Notes: generated from the sequence alone by a model not told the origin. DNA of 64,000 nt from Mercurialis annua (GCF_937616625.2 NC_065574.1:3844001-3908000); one strand, 5' to 3'; positions 15,301 through 25,911 are shown, numbered from the stretch's first letter. A program made the numbers and translations.

Positions 15301-15850
15301 TATTGGTCTTGACATTTGTAATTTAAGACAAGGAAATCACTTTCTTAGTATTAACAATTTTCCTTAAAGCGACAATTTAAAAAAAGTTGGAGAAACTAGA
15401 GAGTTAGCACAATAACTTGCACATTATTTTGTGTATTTCAGGAAGCATCATTTGTGGGTGAAGGTGACAAAAAAACACTCAAGTTCGCAAAATACCTCGA
15501 TTCCTTTCCATTCCCGTACTATATTGTATTGAGGAATATACAGGAGCTTCCAAGGACCCTTGCTGATTTACTGAGACAGGTAACACTATCTCCACCCTGC
15601 AAAGAGCAAAAATAAATTTTTAAAAGTAAAAGGACATTCCTTAGCTCGGAGATTTAGATGTGACTCTGAACAGTAGCTTGTTTAGCACTCTTTTTGCATT
15701 TTGTTTAAGATCACTAAGTGGAGACTGGAAGTACTTGTCCATTTTAGATCTTTTGTTTTCGCCCGTGTGCCAAATTGTTACTATTATTTCAGTTCTGATT
15801 TTTGTTTCTTGTTGCAGTGGTTTGAGCTTATGCAGTATACAAGAGAATGA
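369..15850 (+). CDS. MDN1: Midasin, C-terminal part (5' end outside window)
   Basis: Midasin is a giant AAA-type ATPase that strips assembly factors from pre-60S ribosomes in the nucleus. I read 36 exons: 369-510, 592-681, 800-923, 1033-1187, 1434-1547, 2432-2581, 2678-2857, 2945-3100, 3266-3367, 3461-3685, 3776-3898, 4626-4707, 4791-4921, 5007-5171, 6513-6588, 6698-6810, 7336-7415, 7517-7636, 7864-7962, 8046-8202, 8864-9024, 9116-9213, 9353-9588, 9689-9928, 10136-10357, 10446-10604, 10682-10957, 11074-11391, 11485-11631, 11755-11961, 12067-13890, 14242-14526, 14679-14858, 14987-15085, 15442-15579, 15818-15850. They join without a stop into about 2,401 codons, which supports the splice choices. 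In order they encode a helical linker, a D/E-rich region and a MIDAS (VWA-like) domain with the DDSRSMS motif. The protein ends LLRQWFELMQYTRE, as midasins do. The AAA ring should lie upstream. Positions 1-368 read as intron. Confidence 0.95.
1548..2431 (+). other. MDN1 intron, no other feature seen
   Basis: This 884-base AT-rich intron separates the exon ending in a charged helix (1434-1547) from the exon at 2432. I see no gene, terminal inverted repeat or target duplication in it. The other MDN1 introns above 300 bases (6811-7335, 8203-8863, 15086-15441) are similar. Confidence 0.8.
3914..4473 (+). repeat. Tandem duplication inside an MDN1 intron
   Basis: Two direct copies, about 3914-4222 and 4228-4473, share long near-identical blocks, for example the stretches with TTTCACGATCACTTAATAG and CACACATTACCATGCACAC. 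The first copy has an extra segment of some 55 bases after the shared start. Both lie in the intron between the exons ending at 3898 and starting at 4626, so coding sequence is not affected. Confidence 0.85.
5172..6512 (+). other. Large MDN1 intron, no gene recognised
   Basis: This 1,341-base intron is the longest of the gene fragment. The codons on either side join in frame (exons 5007-5171 and 6513-6588). Short open frames inside it resemble no protein I recognise and lack flanking splice signals. A G-rich stretch lies near 5500-5600 and 5990-6050. I saw no clear terminal repeats, so any mobile origin is unproven. Confidence 0.7.
7416..7516 (+). other. MDN1: GC-AG intron of MDN1
   Basis: The donor reads GAAAG|GCTTGT and the acceptor TTGCAG|TTTG. 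Only this junction restores the frame (ATA GAA AG|T TTG GAG), giving IESLEDFINTSS, which continues directly into the next exon. The nearest GT, two bases downstream, breaks the frame. Confidence 0.75.
8540..8635 (+). repeat. Short local duplication in an MDN1 intron
   Basis: The words TTTTAGAGAAAGAAATGGTAT and CAGAAGTAGGAAACT each occur twice within about 95 bases, in the intron before the exon at 8864. It looks like replication slippage and has no coding consequence. Confidence 0.75.
10358..10445 (+). other. MDN1: Second GC-AG intron of MDN1
   Basis: The donor CAGAAG|GCAAGC fits the strong consensus typical of GC-AG introns (AG|GCAAG), and the acceptor is ATCTCAG|CAACTG. Joining 10357 to 10446 keeps phase 0 and gives WKQK followed by QLFDSLVAML. 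No GT site nearby preserves the frame. Confidence 0.85.
12067..13890 (+). other. MDN1: MDN1 acidic (D/E-rich) exon
   Basis: One 1,824-base exon encodes 608 residues, mostly Asp, Glu, Ser and Asn and of low complexity. This is the flexible acidic arm that in midasins tethers the MIDAS domain to the helical stalk. Short internal repeats are visible around 12690-12750 (NVDEPAEDE, then NVDKPAENGE). Towards the end the chain becomes ordered (LTKRLSQELAEQLRLVLEPT), leading into the MIDAS domain. Antisense frames here are open only because of the repetitive codons. Confidence 0.92.
13891..14241 (+). other. MDN1 intron with a possible degenerate MITE
   Basis: The 351-base intron splits the arm from the MIDAS exon. 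A stretch near 13945-13980 (CCCCTTGAGTTTAGG) and one near 14085-14130 (CTAAACTCATGGGG) are roughly inverted to each other, suggesting a decayed palindromic element. No target duplication was found. Confidence 0.35.
14242..15850 (+). other. MDN1: MDN1 MIDAS domain exons
   Basis: Five exons (14242-14526, 14679-14858, 14987-15085, 15442-15579, 15818-15850) encode the C-terminal metal-ion-dependent adhesion site domain. The DxSxS metal-binding motif is DDSRSMS, encoded from about 14338. In yeast midasin this domain grips the ubiquitin-like domains of Rsa4 and Ytm1 so that the AAA ring can pull them off the pre-60S particle. All expected core segments are present. Confidence 0.92.
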
Positions 15851-16729
15851 ATCTCATTTGGTTAGGAGAGCACGTTGCGCCCTTCATTGTAAGAGCCTAA
15901 TTTTGGAGGAATCTTTGGAAATAATTTTCCGATGAAAAAAATGTCTTTGAATGAGATGGCTATCCTGCCGAGAATGCTGGCTAGTAGCCCAAATTTTGCA
16001 CAACTTGTATAATATTAGAGCAATAGATTTAGAAATGGAGGGAAAAAGAAAAGCAATGTGTAGATTGACATGCTGTACAAAAATTCACAAGATACAATAT
16101 ATAGCAGGTTCATTTGAAATGTCTATTACTTATGTTAGTTATATTATAAGCCTGCCCAATTCCTGAATTGTACAGATGAGATCCAGAACATGAAAATTCA
16201 GCAAATGATACCTACTACTAATTTTCGCGCATCGTACCTGAAGCGTTCTTGTACACTAGTATGGCTGTATCAAATTAAGTACCACTTGTATCAAAATTTC
16301 TTTTATAATTCTATTGTCTGAGCTATAGTGGCTGTATAATGATTCACTTTTAAAAACGATAAAAAGGTACTCTATAAATATTTTAATGAATTTGTGAAAG
16401 TATAATTTTTTTATAGTATTTATATTTTACAATACTGTATTTTCACCTCTCTAAAATTAGTGGAGTAGAGTCAAGTCAATTTATGAACTATCGATATAGA
16501 ATTTGAAAACGAGTTGAGTTTGATTTTGACCTACTAGAAAAGTATTTGGTTGAATTGTTTTAAATAATTTTATAAATTAATGAGTACCAAAAAGTGACTT
16601 CAAAATCTCAAAGGATGGTTTGATAACAGATTGAGTCAGCAGTTAGAACTAGTAATTCTACCAGTTTAACTGGCGGTTGAACCAGTTAGACCACATCCAT
16701 ATCTATAATTTTATTTTTCATGTATAAAC
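15851..16729 (+). other. MDN1 3' flank, probable 3' UTR
   Basis: No gene is seen. The segment about 15960-16110, which includes GCAATGTGTAGATTGA and a GCTGTACAAA motif, recurs in diverged form at 24010-24180, 25830-25900 and 30826-30930, upstream of ANK-PGG copies. It therefore marks the left part of the duplicated unit. A polyadenylation site was not pinned down. Confidence 0.6.
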
Positions 16730-18310
16730 TACTCAACCTGTTGTACTGGTTGAAATGGAACCGATGTCTCACCGGCTCGGCCATTGGTTTTGTTTTTAAA
16801 AATATTGGCTCAAACTAGGGTGTAATCGAATTGAGTAAAAACAAGCTGCTTAGGGTTCACTTGAAAAATACTTGAAACTGATTCAATGATAATATAGTTG
16901 AGCCGAGTTCAAACTATTTGAGTTTACTGTTGATTAAATTTGAACATTAAGACACTCTTCTTGATAAGGTCGCATAGAATTTTAATTAATTTATTTTTAT
17001 TTTTGGACTAATAATTATTTTTAAGCCATTTAAATATAATCAAGTTGACTTTTAAAATGCTAAAGTTGAGAAGTTTTGATTGAATTGGATTACACCCTTA
17101 GTCCAAAACATGGTTTTGATTGTTGAAAATTCTTCTAGTAATGTGAAAACATAGTTTTGAATTGTTCCAATCACTCCCAGTCCCTTCCAAATTTCTTCTG
17201 CAATATTTTCTCATCTCATGAATGCCACAAAAACTAATAGTAGTGATAGATAAAGGATATTGTGCATCGAAAACAGATTACAAGGCGGCTTAGTTTCTCT
17301 TTAGTTTGTACTTTTCCTCTTCTGTATGGTTTATTTGAAAGTGGTCCCTATCATATTGTATTATTTGATAATTTATATTGCACTAAATCACATTAGTACT
17401 ATTATATTTGATAACTTAAAGTTTTTAAACATTTTTATTAGTTAACTATGTTGAATGATTTATTTTAAAAAAATAAGTCCAATTTAGTCTTAAACTATAT
17501 TTTTAATGTATAAATAAAAGTTATGTTATTATGAAATTTGAGGTTAAAGTTTAGTTTTAAAAAGTAAATGGAGTAATTTTTTTAGAAAAAATTACACGTA
17601 AGAAAAAGTAAAACAATTTAAATCGGCTTTATAAAGCTGCTAAATCTCATAAAAATATAATTTTTATTTATACTTGTGTTAAAAATAAATTTAAATTGAA
17701 ATTTAATTTTTTTAGTGAAGTCATTTAACTTAGTTAACTAACATAAAAAAACGAAAATGACTAAAACGTTAACATAAATAAATGTGGAGGACCATATCAT
17801 TTAATTTTTAAATAAGGAGGCCGAAAGTGTGGCTGAGAGTAATTTGCTTTTATTTTTTTATATAATTTACTCAAATAGTTGAACTGGTTTAACCAACCAA
17901 TGGCTCACCTTCTCAATTAACGATTCGATATTTAAAGTACTACTCAAACTAGGATGTAATCAGTTGAGTTAATTAGCGAGCTAAATTCATTCAAAAAAAT
18001 TGAAATAGATTCAATGATAATTGAGTTGAGGTGATTTCGAGCTATTTGAGTTCATTTCCGATTGAATGTGAATATTATAATATTCAGTTTGATAGGCTCA
18101 CGAGTCTAGTTGAACTGTTTGTTAATTTATTTATATTTTTGTATTAATAGTTACTTTTAAAATATATGTATATATAATCAAATTGAATTTTGAAGTTGAA
18201 TCAAGTTTTGACTGAATCGTATTACTTACACCTTTGGTCCAAAACATAGTTTTCATTATTGAAAATTCTTCTAGTAATGCGAAAACATAGTTTTGAGTAA
18301 TTCGAATTGT
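16730..18310 (+). repeat. Diverged 0.4-kb direct repeat upstream of ANK-PGG locus A
   Basis: About 16730-17170 and 17870-18310 are direct copies some 1.14 kb apart. They share CTCAAACTAGG(G/A)TGTAATC, GATTCAATGATAAT, a middle ATAATCAA(G/A)TTGA block and an end around TTGAAAATTCTTCTAGTAATG. They could be terminal repeats of an old element or a simple tandem duplication. I found no coding sequence between them. Confidence 0.6.
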
Positions 18311-18605
18311 TCACGCAATTCTTTATAAATCCAAACCAATCAATGTTAAATGATTAATTTTGCAACATCAGTCTGCATTCCACATAAAACAGTTGGTGTC
18401 GCATTATTTTTGCAAAGAGCCAATAAATATTTGCAATATTGAAATATATTATTAATAATATTATAAATATCTTATTAAAATATTGCACAAATAACATGGC
18501 GCAATAGTTACGTATATTGAACCACGTCATCCTATAGAAATCGAATGAAATTACAAGATACTATAAATTATGTTGCAAGGCAGAGTAGAGGGAGCCACAA
18601 ATAAT

Positions 18606-20112
18606 ATGGAGAGTCAACATTTATCAGTGCTGTATGCAGCAGCAAACAGAGGTTGTACACAAACCTTAAACTCCTTAATCCAAACTGATCCGTTGATTCT
18701 TAACAAAATCTCACTTTCGTCTTTCGTCGAAACTCCGTTGCACATACCATCTCTACTCGGCCATCTTGATTTCACCGTAGCTATTCTAAAAAAATGCCCG
18801 GGAATGGCTGCGAAGCTCGATTCTCTTCGACGCACTCCACTTCACTTAGCTTCTGCGGAGGGTCATACTGACATCGTTAAAGCTTTGTTGTCTGTAAACA
18901 GAAGTGTTTGTTTGAGTTGTGATGAAGAAGGTAGGATTCCTCTTCACTTGGCTGCCATGAGAGGCAATCTTGAGGCTGTACGAGAATTGGTTAGGTCTTG
19001 TCCTGAGTCGATTTATCATGAGTTGCTTGATGATGAAGATACAGTTTTACAGTTGTGTGTGAAATATAACCAATTGGATGCTTTGAAACTGTTGGTGGAA
19101 ATGGTGGATGATCATGAGTTCATCTTCAAATCTAATAGAGATGGTAATACCGTCTTGCATCTAGCTGCCACGCTCAAGCGATTGAAGGTATATTCTTTAA
19201 CTACAACTATAATTAGACAACATTCGAGTATCTAATTCTATAATTTGTGATATCCTTATTTGCAGATAATAAAGTACCTGATTTTACTACCTCAAGTAAA
19301 AGAAAATGTGAATTCCATGAATAAAATGGGATTAACAGCCTTGGATCTGCTAGATCAATTAATCTTCCAGAGACTTCAAGAACCTTGAAATTCAAGAAAC
19401 TCTGAGAGAATTCGGTGCTAAAAGAGCAGTAGAGCTAAATGACAATCTTCCGACAGCTACAATCAAACTACCAACAACTACAATCCAACTACAAACACTG
19501 TCTGTTCCCAGACAAACACCATCAAGATTCAAATTATGGTTCAAAAGATGCCTGAAATACATTCAATACAACGTAGAAGAAACACGAGGCGCACTGATGA
19601 TCGTGGCAACTGTAATAGCAACCGTGACTTTCCAAGCTGGAATGAACCCGCCGGGTGGTGTTTGGCAACAAACCTTCGCAAATTCCGTTGGCAGTCCTGT
19701 TTGTAACGCAACAAACATATGTGAAGCTGGAACTTCTGTGGTAGCCTATACATACCCAGACGATTACACTGAATTCATGACATTGAATGGTCTTGCGCTT
19801 TTTACATCACTATGCGTCGTGGCTTTGGTTGTTGGCGGATTTCCTCTAACGAATAAATTGTGCGTGTGGATTCTAGCACAAGCTATATGTATCACACTCA
19901 TTTTTCTTGTTTGGAGCTACGAGTTGGGTATAAAGTTGCTTGCTCCGGCGAGATTAAGATCGCAAGTGGGTACTGAGGCTATGATCCTGTCTAAAATATT
20001 GTTATCGGTGATTACTTTAATTAACTTCATGGATTATCTCCGGTTTTTTATCTGGATAGTGAAAAAGGTGTGGCGAGGTTGTCGCAGGGTTAAAAAATTA
20101 TGCGGTTGGTGA
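18606..20112 (+). pseudogene. ANK-PGG locus A (BDA1-like), frameshifted
   Basis: Exon 1 (18606-19187) encodes 194 residues with about five ankyrin repeats and starts MESQHLS like its paralogues. An in-frame ATG at 18570 would add 12 residues absent from the others. Exon 2 follows TATTTGCAG at 19266. Near 19357 the sequence has four extra bases relative to loci C and F, which shifts the frame and gives a stop at about 19386. The PGG domain (PPGGVWQQ, four membrane segments) stays open in the shifted frame to 20112. The gene is therefore either newly broken or rescued by unseen splicing. The PGG reading frame is otherwise undamaged, so the lesion looks recent. It is the first copy after MDN1. 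Confidence 0.8.
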
Positions 20113-20585
20113 ATTATAGGCATTACCATGTTCAATATTGCTTATACCATTTGAGTTATAGTTCATTGGTTGTGTTTAAGCACTTAGTGCTCAATTAATT
20201 ATGTCGAAAATTGATAAACCATGGATTTGGGTGTTGATAGTTTTCTGCTTATTTTTACATGTATGTATATTATATAGAACTCTTCAATAAAGGAATGCTA
20301 AATCTAGAGATGTTCTTATAAAGAGAATATTTATTCGATTTAATGCATTATTTAATCCTTAAATTTGTATACTTTCATCCATTTGACTCTCTAACTATTA
20401 GTTTAACCCTTTGCACCAATGAACGTTTATTGTTCGCTAATTTAACCTCTAATTCGAATGAGCAACAAATCACTTTTATGTGGGTAAAATATTCTGACAT
20501 GGATTAAATTAGATGACATGTACTATGACTTAATGTATTATTTAATCTCTGAATTTTACGTTCTTACTCATTTGACCATCGAAAC
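20113..20585. other. Intergenic, 3' of locus A
   Basis: No gene seen. Around 20340 and 20530 a phrase with TTAATG(C/T)ATTATTTAATC is repeated, indicating a small duplicated or mobile-derived stretch before the TRIM element. The last five bases, GAAAC at 20581-20585, are the left target duplication of that element. Confidence 0.6.
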
Positions 20586-20809
20586 TGTTAGATTCCATCT
20601 TAAAACCAATTGGTGTTAAGTGGAGGTGCCCAACCAATATTTAAACACATGTCCATTCACACACACAACTAATGTGGGATTCCCACTTCAACACTCCCCC
20701 TCACGCGTAGCGTGTCCGGGCCGAGCAACTAATCCCCCTCACGCATCTTACGTGGGCCGGGCCAAATTCAAATTGTGTGAATGGACAAGGCTCTGATACC
20801 ATATTAGAT

Positions 20810-21580
20810 GGGGCGATGACAAAAGTACCTAAAATTTTAAAAATATTTACAAAAGTACCAGTAAACTTTTTTTATTTACAAAAATACGACTGATTTAAAA
20901 TTAATTACAAAAGTACCAAAAAATGAAAATTAATTACAAAAGTACGATTTGTATAATGTCGGTATAATTATGGTATAATTTTGGAATACTAAAACTATAA
21001 ATCAGATAATTTAAAAATAATGTTTGGTTGATTATTGGTATAATTTCAGTATATTTTTGGTATATCGATTATAAATTTTTATATATTTTTTCTAGTTGCT
21101 AACATGTATATTTTTTTTATATGTACTTTTCACTATAGTTGGTAATAAACTAGAGAATTTGTATATTGTTGGTATAATTTTAGTATACTGTTAGGGTAAT
21201 ATTTAGTATGCGATGTGGTGTAATGTTGATGTAATAATAAAATTTCAGTATATTTTGATGTGTACACTTTTGGTATACCGTTGGTATAATTTTGGTATAT
21301 TATTAATTTAATTTTTAGTATACGATTTGATGTAATTTTGGTAAATTTCCATTTAATATTAATAAAATCTCAGTATGTATAATGTCGGTATAATTTTGTT
21401 ATAATGTTGATATAATGTTAGTTTATTAGTATACTGACATTATACCCACAGTATACACCGTATGTTTGATATTATTTTTTATTTTTTTGTAAATATTATT
21501 AATATTTTTGTAAATAAAAAAAGTCAACATGTAATTTTGTAATTATTTTCATTTTTTTTGGTAAATGGTGTAATTTCCTC
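20810..21580. mobile_element. Mutator-like element nested in the TRIM right LTR
   Basis: The element is 771 bp. Its ends are imperfect inverted repeats (GGGGCGATGACAAAAGTACC on the left, GAGGAAATTACACCATTTACC read inward from the right). It is flanked by a 9-bp duplication with one mismatch (ATATTAGAT at 20801, ATGTTAGAT at 21581). The inside is a degenerate array of GGTATAATTTT-like units and codes for nothing. The 9-bp duplication suggests the Mutator superfamily. Confidence 0.7.
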
Positions 21581-21605
21581 ATGTTAGATTCCATCTTAAA
21601 ACCAA

Positions 21606-23818
21606 GAGGAAATTAGGCCCAGCACCGCCAAAAGCCTATTTAATCTCACTTTTACTACCCGGCCTCTATTCTTCTTTTTTTACGATCTTCATCTTCTTTC
21701 TTGCATATTTCTTCTTTTTGTTTTCTTTTTTTATACTGTTACAATATATCATTAATATGGATTAACTTTCTAATCAATTAGTGTTCTTATTTTCATCTAA
21801 TCTTATTTTCAAAAACAGCAAATCCTAGAAACTTCTTCTCCTTCGTTCAATCGTTACTAAATCAGGCCTCCAATCCCCCGAATCATCCACCGCAGTTGTC
21901 GTTGAGTCTGATTTGGTTACTACGATGCCGCCGTTGCTCCGCTTTCTTCATGACGTCGTCGTTGATCCGCTGCTTATAAACATCAGGTATTATTGATTTG
22001 AAAGAATTTAATTATAATTAAAGTCACTGATTTATGATAGATTTTGTAGAAGTCACCGATTTATTGTAACTTTTTCAATTTTCTGCAAATCGTTTTGGTA
22101 TTTGAGCTGTTATTTTATCAATTGAAGCTTTTTTAGGTTTTTTTTTATGTGTAATAGCATTTGGATTGTGTGATTTAATGACAATTTGTTTGATGTGTTT
22201 TATTGTTTCTGCTACAATGTTGAATACTTAATGTTTATAATCAAACAAATAATTGAAAAGGCAAGAAATAATATTATTCTTATATTCATTGCGGCCTGAC
22301 AAGTGCTTAATTTTTTTTATGGACATATGATCATTTAGATTCAAAATTACACATCATAGGTTTTCCAAACTTTCATTAACTTCTTAATTAAGCAATGATC
22401 TATTTTTAGTATTATATCATGCTCTGAAGTTTTAAATATTATGCTTAAAGTGATGTTTTAATCTATTTATTATATTCCATGTTTGATGTATTTTATTCTT
22501 TCAATCCTAAATGCAGCTAATGTTTTGACTGACTATTCTGCAAATTTGTTATTGTGTTGTTTAGCTTGTCAAAACACGCATTGAAATCTTGTTATATGTC
22601 ATTAGAAGGAATGACTTTTTATTTGATGTTGTAATTATATTCAGTTACCTTATTATATGTATTTCCATCGAGTTTGTCTTTTTGTTTTTTTTATGCGTTT
22701 GACTCGGTTGGTTGTCCAAGTGAGAATTGAATCTTCTTTTTGCATCTATCTTTGAAGTGAAGGGTTGCCTAACATTCTTTCACTTTAACTCACTCTTTCA
22801 TGTAGGCAAAAATTAAGAGCATGAAGTCACAACTCAATGAAACTCTTTGTTCCAATGATGTTATAACAGAGAAATCCGAATTGGAAAAAAATGGAGTCTT
22901 CGTCCGAACGAGAAAAATTGAAATCGTTATGTTTTGTGATCTTATTTTGTAATTTATGATTGTAATAATTTTATTGTTGGTTTACCAACGGTTTACTAAT
23001 AGTAAACCAATAATTTTAATTTTAGTAATACCGTTAGTAAATCTTAAGTTAACCATTGGTAAATTTATAATTATGTTTTGATGATACTCTTGATTTTTTA
23101 TGTAATTTTGTTTTTCACTTGTATATTTGTAATGGTTTTATTGTTGGTTAACTAATGGTTTACTAGTGGTACACCAATTATTTTAGTGAATTAAGTAATA
23201 ATTCATTTTAACATTTTATATTTTAAAAATAAAAAATAATAATTTGATTTTTAAGTAAACTGATAGTTGACCATTAGTAAACTGTTAGTGAACTAACAGT
23301 AAATAGATGTTTAGTAAACTGTTAGTCTACCGTTAGTAAACTGAAATCGTATTTTAGTAATACTATTAGTAAACCTTAAGTTGACCGTTGGTAAATTTTA
23401 TAGTTATTGTTTTTATGATGCTCTCAATTTTTTTATATAATTTTTTTTTCACTTGTGTATCTGTAATATTTTTGTTGTTTGGTTAACCAATGATTACTAA
23501 TAGCTAATAATTCATTTTAGCATTCTATAATTAAAAAATGAAAAATAGTAATTTGATTTTTAAATAAACTGATAGTAAACCATTAGGAAACTGTTAGTGA
23601 ACTTATAGCAGACTGTTAGTAAACCGTTAGTGAACTTATAGTGAATAGATTTTTGGTAAACCGTTAGTAAACCGTTAGCAAACTGAAATCGTATTTTTGC
23701 AAATAAAAAAAGTATTTTTATAAAAATATTTGGTCAAACCGTAAATTTTAACTAATTTTGGTCAAAAGGTATTTTTGAGAATATTTAGATGTTTTATAGG
23801 TATTTGTTTAAAAATCCC
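21606..23818. mobile_element. Second nested element, possible gene-fragment carrier
   Basis: The 2.2-kb insertion is bounded by the perfect 9-bp duplication TAAAACCAA (21597-21605 and 23819-23827). Near the left end, 21870-21986 reads as a plausible exon ending CATCAG|GTATTA, with frame residues MPPLLRFLHDVVVDPLL. About 22806-22940 reads as a second exon after a TAG acceptor, with KSQLNETLCSNDVITEKSE. The right half is full of GTTAGTAAACTG-like repeats. Its right end resembles the left end of the neighbouring nested element, so the two are probably related. The source of the exon-like pieces is not recognised. Confidence 0.55.
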
Positions 23819-23911
23819 TAAAACCAATTGGTGTTAAGTGGAGGTGCCCAACCAATATTTAAACACATGTCCATTCACACACACAACTAATGTGGGATTC
23901 CCACTTCAACA

Positions 23912-24588
23912 GAAACAACTAGTTTAACTAATTGCACCTATAAATTTGTATTATTTTATACTTTAATCTTTATTTTGTATGTTCTCCAGCTTATAAGAAT
24001 TTCTAATAAAAAAAATGCTAGTCTCATGACAAATTTTGCATCATTTGTATAATATTAGTGCAGAAAATTAGAAGTTGAAGGAAAAAGAAAATCAATGTGT
24101 AGATTGATTTGCTGTACAAAATTTTACCAGATAAAATCTACACCAGTAACGAATTTTTTTAGTCCAAATATGTACTTCTGCTAACTATAATCTTGGCCTG
24201 CCATTTTTCATGGATTTAATAGTTGAAAACTCTTCTACTGAAGTGAAATGACAGATTTGATTCATTATAATACAAGACAAACCTTTTGTTGACTTTTGAA
24301 ATGTTCTAATAGTTCACGTAATTCTTGTTAAATGATTAAATAATATATGTCCGCGTCATTATTCATGTTTTTTTTTAGCTGGTGGTAGGAATTGCTAATT
24401 GATCTAATTATTTTTGAATACTAAACTTAAACATGGAGCTTTTCTTGCAAAAGAGTTGTTAAATTCAACTCTGAACAAAATATATATAAAAAATGTAATC
24501 TAGAAATAGCATCATCATCACAAAGTAAACACGTATAAATTATCTTCTTCTGTATGTTAACTTTGCAGGGCAGAGAAACATAAATGAT
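23912..24588 (+). other. Upstream region of locus B with MDN1 3'-flank copy
   Basis: About 24010-24180 resembles the MDN1 3' flank at 15960-16110 (for example TTTGTATAATATTAG and AAAATCAATGTGTAGATTGA). About 24375-24585 is the block shared upstream of most cluster members, with TGGTGGTAGGAAT, GTTGTTAAATTCAACTCTGAAC and TTTGCAGGGCAGAGAAAC just before the ATG. No separate gene is seen. Confidence 0.7.
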
Positions 24589-25731
24589 ATGGAGAGTCAA
24601 CATTTATCGATGAAATACGCAGCCGCAACGAAAGGCTGTATACAAACCTTGAACTCGTTGATTGTAAGAGATCAATTGATTCTTTATAAAATCTCGCTTT
24701 CTTCTTTAGTCGAAACTCCGCTGCACGTATCAATTACTAAAAAGGTGTTGAAAACCGGTAAACGGATTAGCTCACTCGTTAGCTAAATGGGGTTTGCAGC
24801 ATAGCTCTGAATTTGTATACAATAGTACTAATTCCAAATAATACATGGAATTTTTTTAGAAAGCACAATAGTATCTAACCCTATAATTCATTATATCCTT
24901 ATTTGCAGATGATAAAATACCTGATTTCCTTACCTCAAGTAAAAGAAAACATAAATTCCTTGAATAGAATGGGATTGACAGCCTTGGATCTGCTAGAACA
25001 ATGTTCCAGGGACTTCAAAAGTCTAGAAATTCGAGAAACTCTAAGAGAAGCCGGTGCTAAAAGAGCAGTAGATGTAGAGCAGAATCACAGTCTTCCGACA
25101 AGTATAATCGAACAACCAACACTGTCTGTTCTTAGACGAACACCGTGAAAACAAAAATCATGGTTTCAGAAATGCATGAAATACATACAATACAACATAG
25201 AAGAAACACGAGGCGCACCGATGATCGTAGCAACTGTAATAGCAACCATGCCTTTCCAAGCTGCAATGAACCAACCCGGCGGTGTTTGGCAACAAACTGT
25301 TGCAAATTCCAACAGCGGTCCTGTTTGTTCCAAAACAAACATATGCGAAGTTGGAACTTCTGTATTAGCGTACACATACCCTGACGCATACACTTATTTC
25401 CTGTTATGGAATGGCATTGCGTTTTTTGTATCACTATGCGTGGTCGTCGCTTTAGTTATTGGTGGATTTCCTCTGACAAATAAATTATGTGTGTGGCTTC
25501 TAGCGCAAGCTATAAGTATCACGCTTTTTTTTTCATGCTCAAAGCTATGTATTGGGTATACAATTGGTTACTCCATCAAGATTAAGATCGGAAGTGGGAA
25601 AAACGAATGTGATCATGTTTCGAGTTTTGTTAGGGGTGCTTAGTTTTGCTAGCATTATTGAATTGCTCCGGTTTCTTGTATGGACCGTGAAAAAGGTGCG
25701 GCTAGGTTGGTGTAAGATGAGTAAAAAATAA
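24589..25731 (+). pseudogene. ANK-PGG locus B (BDA1-like), deleted and frameshifted
   Basis: Exon 1 starts MESQHLSMKYAAATKG but keeps only about 48 family residues. After the TPLHVS segment it runs into unrelated sequence and a stop at 24783, so ankyrin repeats 3-6 are gone along with most of the intron. Exon 2 is present from 24909 after ATTTGCAG. It has a stop at 25146 where other copies read TCAAAACG, and a run of nine T near 25525 (eight bases in paralogues) that shifts the frame. The PGG core is still legible (NQPGGVWQQ). The 3' end resembles D and F, not C. Confidence 0.9.
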
Positions 25732-25911
25732 ACACGATTACCTGTAGAAATTATCATTTAGACTATGTTAATACGTTATTTGTGGTTAAAATTAATAAAA
25801 ATATACTTCTTCCATCCCAATATGCTCTTCCTAGGTCCGCCCTCTGCGTGTAGATGCATACATTCACCAAATAACATATGTACCAGTAATGAAATTCTGC
25901 TAACTATAACC
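25732..25911 (+). other. Short intergenic stretch with MDN1 3'-flank remnant
   Basis: The part around 25850-25905 (GTGTAGATGCATA, ACCAGTAATGAAATT, CTAACTATAA) matches 30860-30950 and, more weakly, the MDN1 3' flank. The last eight bases, CTATAACC at 25904-25911, are the left target duplication of the fold-back element. Confidence 0.6.

Larger units (their letters stand above)
20586..23911 (-). mobile_element. TRIM (miniature LTR retrotransposon) with nested insertions
   Basis: The left LTR is 20586-20693 (108 bp, TG...CA). The internal part is 20694-20801 and ends with GGCTCTGATACCA, the reverse complement of the tRNA-iMet primer-binding site. A purine-rich tract (GAGGGGGAG on the minus strand) abuts the left LTR. 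The element is therefore on the minus strand and was originally about 324 bp. The right LTR survives in three pieces (20802-20809, 21582-21605, 23819-23911), because two other elements inserted into it. The whole is flanked by the 5-bp duplication GAAAC (20581-20585 and 23912-23916). Confidence 0.9.

Noticed and set aside
18570..18605. In-frame ATG upstream of locus A
   Set aside because: The added residues are absent from all paralogues, which begin MESQHLS.
25145..25384. Alternative-frame reading over the PGG exon (also seen near 29381, 32667, 33732, 38054, 49611)
   Set aside because: The same second frame stays open in every copy because the exons are related. It lacks domain features and is a shadow of the PGG frame.
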